A stretch of 64,000 nt of DNA from Rhodobiaceae bacterium (GTDB lineage Bacteria; Pseudomonadota; Alphaproteobacteria; Rhizobiales; Tepidamorphaceae), in the NCBI GenBank assembly GCA_020637985.1, contig JACKJK010000003.1, positions 124,001-188,000 on the forward strand, written 5' to 3'. Positions 60,799-64,000 of this stretch are shown here, one piece after another (positions within the stretch are counted from its first letter, which is position 1; the number at the start of each line of letters is the position of its first letter). Made by a program: the position numbers and the translations under genes. The notes under the pieces are model-generated. The model was not told where the DNA came from. It saw only the letters and a program-made list of their open reading frames with translations, and searched no databases.

Positions 60799-62934
60799 TC
60801 AAATGGCTTGCAGCCGGGCCGCGACCGGTTCGCCGCTGCCGTTGTCGGGCTCGTACAGGAGCACGTCGACCGCCACCACACCGCCGGCATGAACGAAGAG
60901 GGGATTGATTTCCAGCTCGACGATTTCGCCCGCGTGCGCGGCAACCGCATCGGCAAGGCGCGCGATCCCCGAGGCGAGCGCGGGGATGTCGGCCCGCCCG
61001 CCGCCGCGAAACCCGTCCAGCAGGCGCGCCACCCGCAATCGCCTGATCGCGGCCTCGATCTCCTCCGCGCTTGCCGGCAGGAGCAGCGTTGCGCTGTCGC
61101 CGACAAGCTCGGTCAGCACGCCGCCGGAGCCAAGTGTCAGCGCAAGTCCGAACTGCGGATCGCTGCGCACCGACACGATCAGTTCCGCGACCGGCCTGGC
61201 GGCCATGGTCTCGACCAGGAAGCGGTCCGTGACCGCAGCCGGATCGTGGGCGGCAACGGCCGAGCGCATCCGTTCCAGCGCTTCGCCAAGGGCTTCGGCG
61301 TCGGCAAGTCCGACTGCCACCGCGCCGGCCTCGGATTTGTGGGCGAGGCTTGGGCCCATCATCTTCAGCACCACCGGATAGCCGAGTTCATCGCCAGCCG
61401 CGACGACCTCGCTACCACTGACGCAACGGCCCTCCGGCACCGGCAGGCCGAGCGCGCGTAGCCGGGCCTTGCCGTCGGCTTCATCGAGCATGCGCGGCTT
61501 TCCGCGCGACCGGGCAGGCAACAGCGCGGCCGGCCTTGTCTGCGCAACACGTTCGCGAATTCGCGACCACTGCGCCGCGGCGTGCATCGCGTTCAGCGTC
61601 TCGTCGATGCCTTGCATCGGCGCGACGCCCTCGGCGATCAAGAATTCGCGGGTCTGCCGATCGAGGTTTTCCGGCAGCGAGGCGCAGATCGCGGCGGGGA
61701 TGGAGGTCTTCCTCGCCGCCTCGATGAAGGCACGCGCGTCGTTGAGGTAGAAGCCCTTCGATTCGTCGAGGCCTTCCGCCGGATAGTCCTGCACCAGCAC
61801 AGCCGAATCGGCGTCAAGCAAGGCCATTGCCCGCTCGAATATAGGCCCGGTGATCTCCGGCTGGCCCCAGATCGGCGTTGTGTAGTCGAGCGGGTTGGAA
61901 ACCGTGGCGATCGGCGGCAGCAGGTTGGCCAGTTCCGCCTTCGCGTCCGCGTCGGGGGCGGGGAAGTCGAGCCCGACGCTTTCGGCATGGTCGGCGAGCA
62001 TGGCTGCGCCGCCCCCCGAGCAGGTGAAGCCGGCCACCCGGTTGCCTTTCGGCGCGCCCGCGATGCAGACGAATTTCAGCGTCTCCAGCAGTTCCGACGG
62101 GTTCTTGACGCGGATCACGCCGCAGCGCTCGAACAGCGCGTTGTAGAGGTCGTCGGAGCCCGACAGCGAACCGGTATGACTGACCGTGAGGCTCGCCCCG
62201 ATCCGTGACGAGCCGGTCTTCAGGGCAACAACCGGCACGCCGCGGTCGAGCGCCTTCAGGCAGGCGGCCTCGAAGGCATGCACATCGTGCAAGCCCTCGA
62301 TGTGGATACCGATGGCGCGCACGCACCTGTGGTCGGCGAGGTGGTCGATGAAGTCCTCGATCCCCAGCACCGACTGGTTGCCACCGGAGATCATGTGGGT
62401 GAGCGGCAGCGAGCGCTGTGCCATGGTGATGTCCGACGACAGCATCCCCGACTGAGTGATGATCGCCGCACCCCAGCCGGGACTTGAGCCGCCATGCGCG
62501 AAGGGCCATAGCGCTGCATTGTCGAGGTAGTTGATCACGCCGTAGCAGTTCGGCCCGATCAGCGCCATCTCTCCCGTCGCCGCGATGAGCTGGCGCTCGA
62601 GTTCCTCTCCCCCGGCGCCGGCCTCGCGGAAGCCGGCCGTGTAGCAGACGATGCCGCCGGCACCCATTGCTGCGAGGTCTCGCACCGTCTCGACCGCGGC
62701 AGCGGGCGGAATGGCGAGGAACACCGCGTCGGGGGCTTCCGGCAGGTCCTGCACGCTGCGGAAACAGCCGTGCCCGCCGATGGCGTCGCGGTGCGGATTG
62801 ACCGGCCAGATGCCCCCGGCAAACCCTCGCCGTATAGCCTCGCCAACGGCCACCGCCGCATCGCGCCCGCCGATGAAGGCGATGTGCCGGGGCGACAGCA
62901 GCCGGTCTAGGTTGAGGCGCCGTTCGGGCGTCAT
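60799..62934 (-). CDS. NDP-forming acyl-CoA synthetase, second copy
   Basis: 711 residues, with the same domain order as the protein at 47648-49684: CoA-binding domain (SPRHIAFIGGRDAA), ligase domains with VSHTGSLSGSDD near 255, ATP-grasp domain with LGYPVVLKMMGPSLAHKSEAGAV near 530 and VELEINPLFVHAGG near 680. It shares many aligned stretches with the first copy (MALIGPNCYGVINYLD, GGIVCYTAGFREA) and is a paralogue. ATG 62934 overlaps the stop of the acyl-CoA dehydrogenase gene (ATGA). Confidence 0.9.
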   Translation of the reverse strand: MTPERRLNLDRLLSPRHIAFIGGRDAAVAVGEAIRRGFAGGIWPVNPHRDAIGGHGCFRSVQDLPEAPDAVFLAIPPAAAVETVRDLAAMGAGGIVCYTAGFREAGAGGEELERQLIAATGEMALIGPNCYGVINYLDNAALWPFAHGGSSPGWGAAIITQSGMLSSDITMAQRSLPLTHMISGGNQSVLGIEDFIDHLADHRCVRAIGIHIEGLHDVHAFEAACLKALDRGVPVVALKTGSSRIGASLTVSHTGSLSGSDDLYNALFERCGVIRVKNPSELLETLKFVCIAGAPKGNRVAGFTCSGGGAAMLADHAESVGLDFPAPDADAKAELANLLPPIATVSNPLDYTTPIWGQPEITGPIFERAMALLDADSAVLVQDYPAEGLDESKGFYLNDARAFIEAARKTSIPAAICASLPENLDRQTREFLIAEGVAPMQGIDETLNAMHAAAQWSRIRERVAQTRPAALLPARSRGKPRMLDEADGKARLRALGLPVPEGRCVSGSEVVAAGDELGYPVVLKMMGPSLAHKSEAGAVAVGLADAEALGEALERMRSAVAAHDPAAVTDRFLVETMAARPVAELIVSVRSDPQFGLALTLGSGGVLTELVGDSATLLLPASAEEIEAAIRRLRVARLLDGFRGGGRADIPALASGIARLADAVAAHAGEIVELEINPLFVHAGGVVAVDVLLYEPDNGSGEPVAARLQAI

Positions 62935-64000
62935 GCGCCGAGCGGCCTGAGGATCGCGCGCGTGATGATGTGGCGCTGGATTTCCGAGGTGCCGTCCCAG
63001 ATCCGCTCGATGCGGCTGTCGCGCCACAGCCGGTGAACCGGCAGTTCCTCCATCAGCCCCATGCCGCCGTAGATCTGCACGGTCTCGTCGGCGACGCGGT
63101 TCAGCATTTCCGAGCAATAGACCTTCACCATCGCGGCGTCCTCGTCGCGCATCACGCCGGCATCGGCGCGGCGCACCGCGTCGGCGACGAGGAGTTCCCC
63201 CGTGCGCAGCCCGATCGCCATGTCCGCCAGCCGGAACCCGGTTGCCTGGAAGCGGCCGATGGGCTGGCCAAACTGCTTGCGGTTCGCTGCCCACTCGACC
63301 GCGAGTTCCATCAATCGCTCCGCCTTGCCGCAGCACGATGCGCCGATCCACACGCGGCCCATGCCGAGCCACTTGCCGGCGAGCTCGAATCCGCGTCCCT
63401 CCTCACCGAGGATCTGCTCAGGCCCCAGCCGCACGCCGTCGAACAGCAGCTCGTAAGTCTTGTAGCCGCGGTTTGAGACGCACTTGGTGCCTTCGCGAAA
63501 GGTCACGCCCGTCATGTCGCGGTCGACGAGGAAGGCGGTTACCCGCTTGCGCGGCCCGCTCTTCGTCTCGTCGATGCCGGTGGTAGCGAAGACGATGGCG
63601 AAATCGGCCATCGTCGGCGCGGAGATGAAGTGCTTCATGCCGTCGAGCACCCAGTCGTCGCCGTCGCGCCGCGCCCGCGTCGTCATGCCCATCGCGTCCG
63701 ATCCCGCGCCGGGTTCCGTCAGCGCGAACAGCTCGCGCTTATCTCCGCTGACGCACGGCATCAGGTATTTCTCGACCTGCTCGCCTTCGCAGGCCAGCAG
63801 CAGCTCCGTCGGTCGCGCCGCCCACGAATGCAGCGCATGGCTGGTGCGGCCGAACTCGCGCTCGATGATCGCCATCTGCGCGTAGGTCAGCCCGCCGCCG
63901 CCGACGCGCTCGGGCAGGTTGGCCGCGAACAGCCCGAGCTCCTTCGACTTGGCCTCGATCGCGCGCCCGATGTTCTCCGGCACTTCGCCGGTACGGTCGA
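62931..64000 (-). CDS. acyl-CoA dehydrogenase, second copy (N-terminus outside the window)
   Basis: At least 355 residues are visible; the frame is open to the right edge, so the first ~35 residues are missing. FALTEPGAGSDAMGM, FISAPTMADFAIVF, YGGMGLMEELPVHRLWRDSRIERIWDGTSEIQR and a final AILRPLGA follow the same wording as the protein at 46484-47644, including DRTGEVPE at the edge. It forms a paralogous pair with the downstream acyl-CoA synthetase, the same gene order as in the first pair. Confidence 0.92.
   Translation of the reverse strand, partial: DRTGEVPENIGRAIEAKSKELGLFAANLPERVGGGGLTYAQMAIIEREFGRTSHALHSWAARPTELLLACEGEQVEKYLMPCVSGDKRELFALTEPGAGSDAMGMTTRARRDGDDWVLDGMKHFISAPTMADFAIVFATTGIDETKSGPRKRVTAFLVDRDMTGVTFREGTKCVSNRGYKTYELLFDGVRLGPEQILGEEGRGFELAGKWLGMGRVWIGASCCGKAERLMELAVEWAANRKQFGQPIGRFQATGFRLADMAIGLRTGELLVADAVRRADAGVMRDEDAAMVKVYCSEMLNRVADETVQIYGGMGLMEELPVHRLWRDSRIERIWDGTSEIQRHIITRAILRPLGA

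Overview
The window is GC-rich, densely packed chromosomal DNA from an alphaproteobacterium, most likely a member of the Rhizobiales (Hyphomicrobiales) related to the Mesorhizobium/Phyllobacteriaceae group. The grounds are the gene families (tripartite tricarboxylate transporter, split GltB-like proteins, many ABC importers for amines), frequent ATGA/GTGA start-stop overlaps, and a pair of palindromic intergenic repeats (5049-5150) of the type common in Rhizobiales. I see no rRNA, tRNA, CRISPR array, phage or insertion sequence. No organism name can be proven from the sequence alone.

Layout. (1) 1-9988, plus strand: tail of tctB, tctA, a TPP enzyme, an aldehyde dehydrogenase, an IlvD/Edd-type dehydratase and pntAB. 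This looks like uptake and oxidation of a sugar acid or other carboxylate, with NADPH balancing. It ends at a strong bidirectional terminator. (2) 10180-15615, minus: a three-gene glutamate-synthase-like operon in which the GltB and GltD modules are distributed in an unusual way. (3) 15851-17839, minus: creatinase and a class II aldolase. (4) 18117-22261, plus: octaheme cytochrome c of the tetrathionate-reductase family, cytochrome b561, a voltage-gated-type K+ channel with a zinc ribbon, and a degenerate metallo-beta-lactamase-fold protein. A palindrome-rich divergent promoter region separates this from creatinase. (5) 22309-35124: mixed cargo, including a zinc-ribbon protein, a putative glycosyltransferase, an ABM monooxygenase, a complete livFGMHK-type importer, a WSC-PDZ secreted protein, an APH/ATPase fusion, an FkbM methyltransferase and secreted proteins.

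(6) 35390-46237: an amine/polyamine region with a cupin, a TetR regulator, a class III aminotransferase, a gamma-glutamylamine-synthetase-like GlnA homologue, a PotF-like binding protein, two Rieske oxygenases and PotBC/PotA transporter genes. PotA carries a frameshift before its C-terminal domain. Three copies of one dyad (core TTGAGCGCTCAA) lie upstream of the aminotransferase, between the GlnA-like and binding-protein genes, and upstream of the second Rieske gene. They plausibly define a local TetR regulon.

(7) 46484-64000: a region suited to quaternary amines or carnitine-like acids. It holds an acyl-CoA dehydrogenase, an NDP-forming acyl-CoA synthetase and a crotonase (plus), a ProVWX-type importer (minus), and a tightly overlapping five-gene catabolic operon (ALDH, M19-like dipeptidase with an altered metal motif, an unrecognised 570-residue protein, a DUF3726-like protein, an Ldh-family oxidoreductase), with a divergent LysR gene. 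A 50-bp element about 80% identical precedes both the importer and the catabolic operon, so the LysR protein probably controls uptake and catabolism together. A second acyl-CoA dehydrogenase/acyl-CoA synthetase pair, paralogous to the first, closes the window. The five-gene operon with its importer and regulator is the best candidate here for an undescribed pathway.
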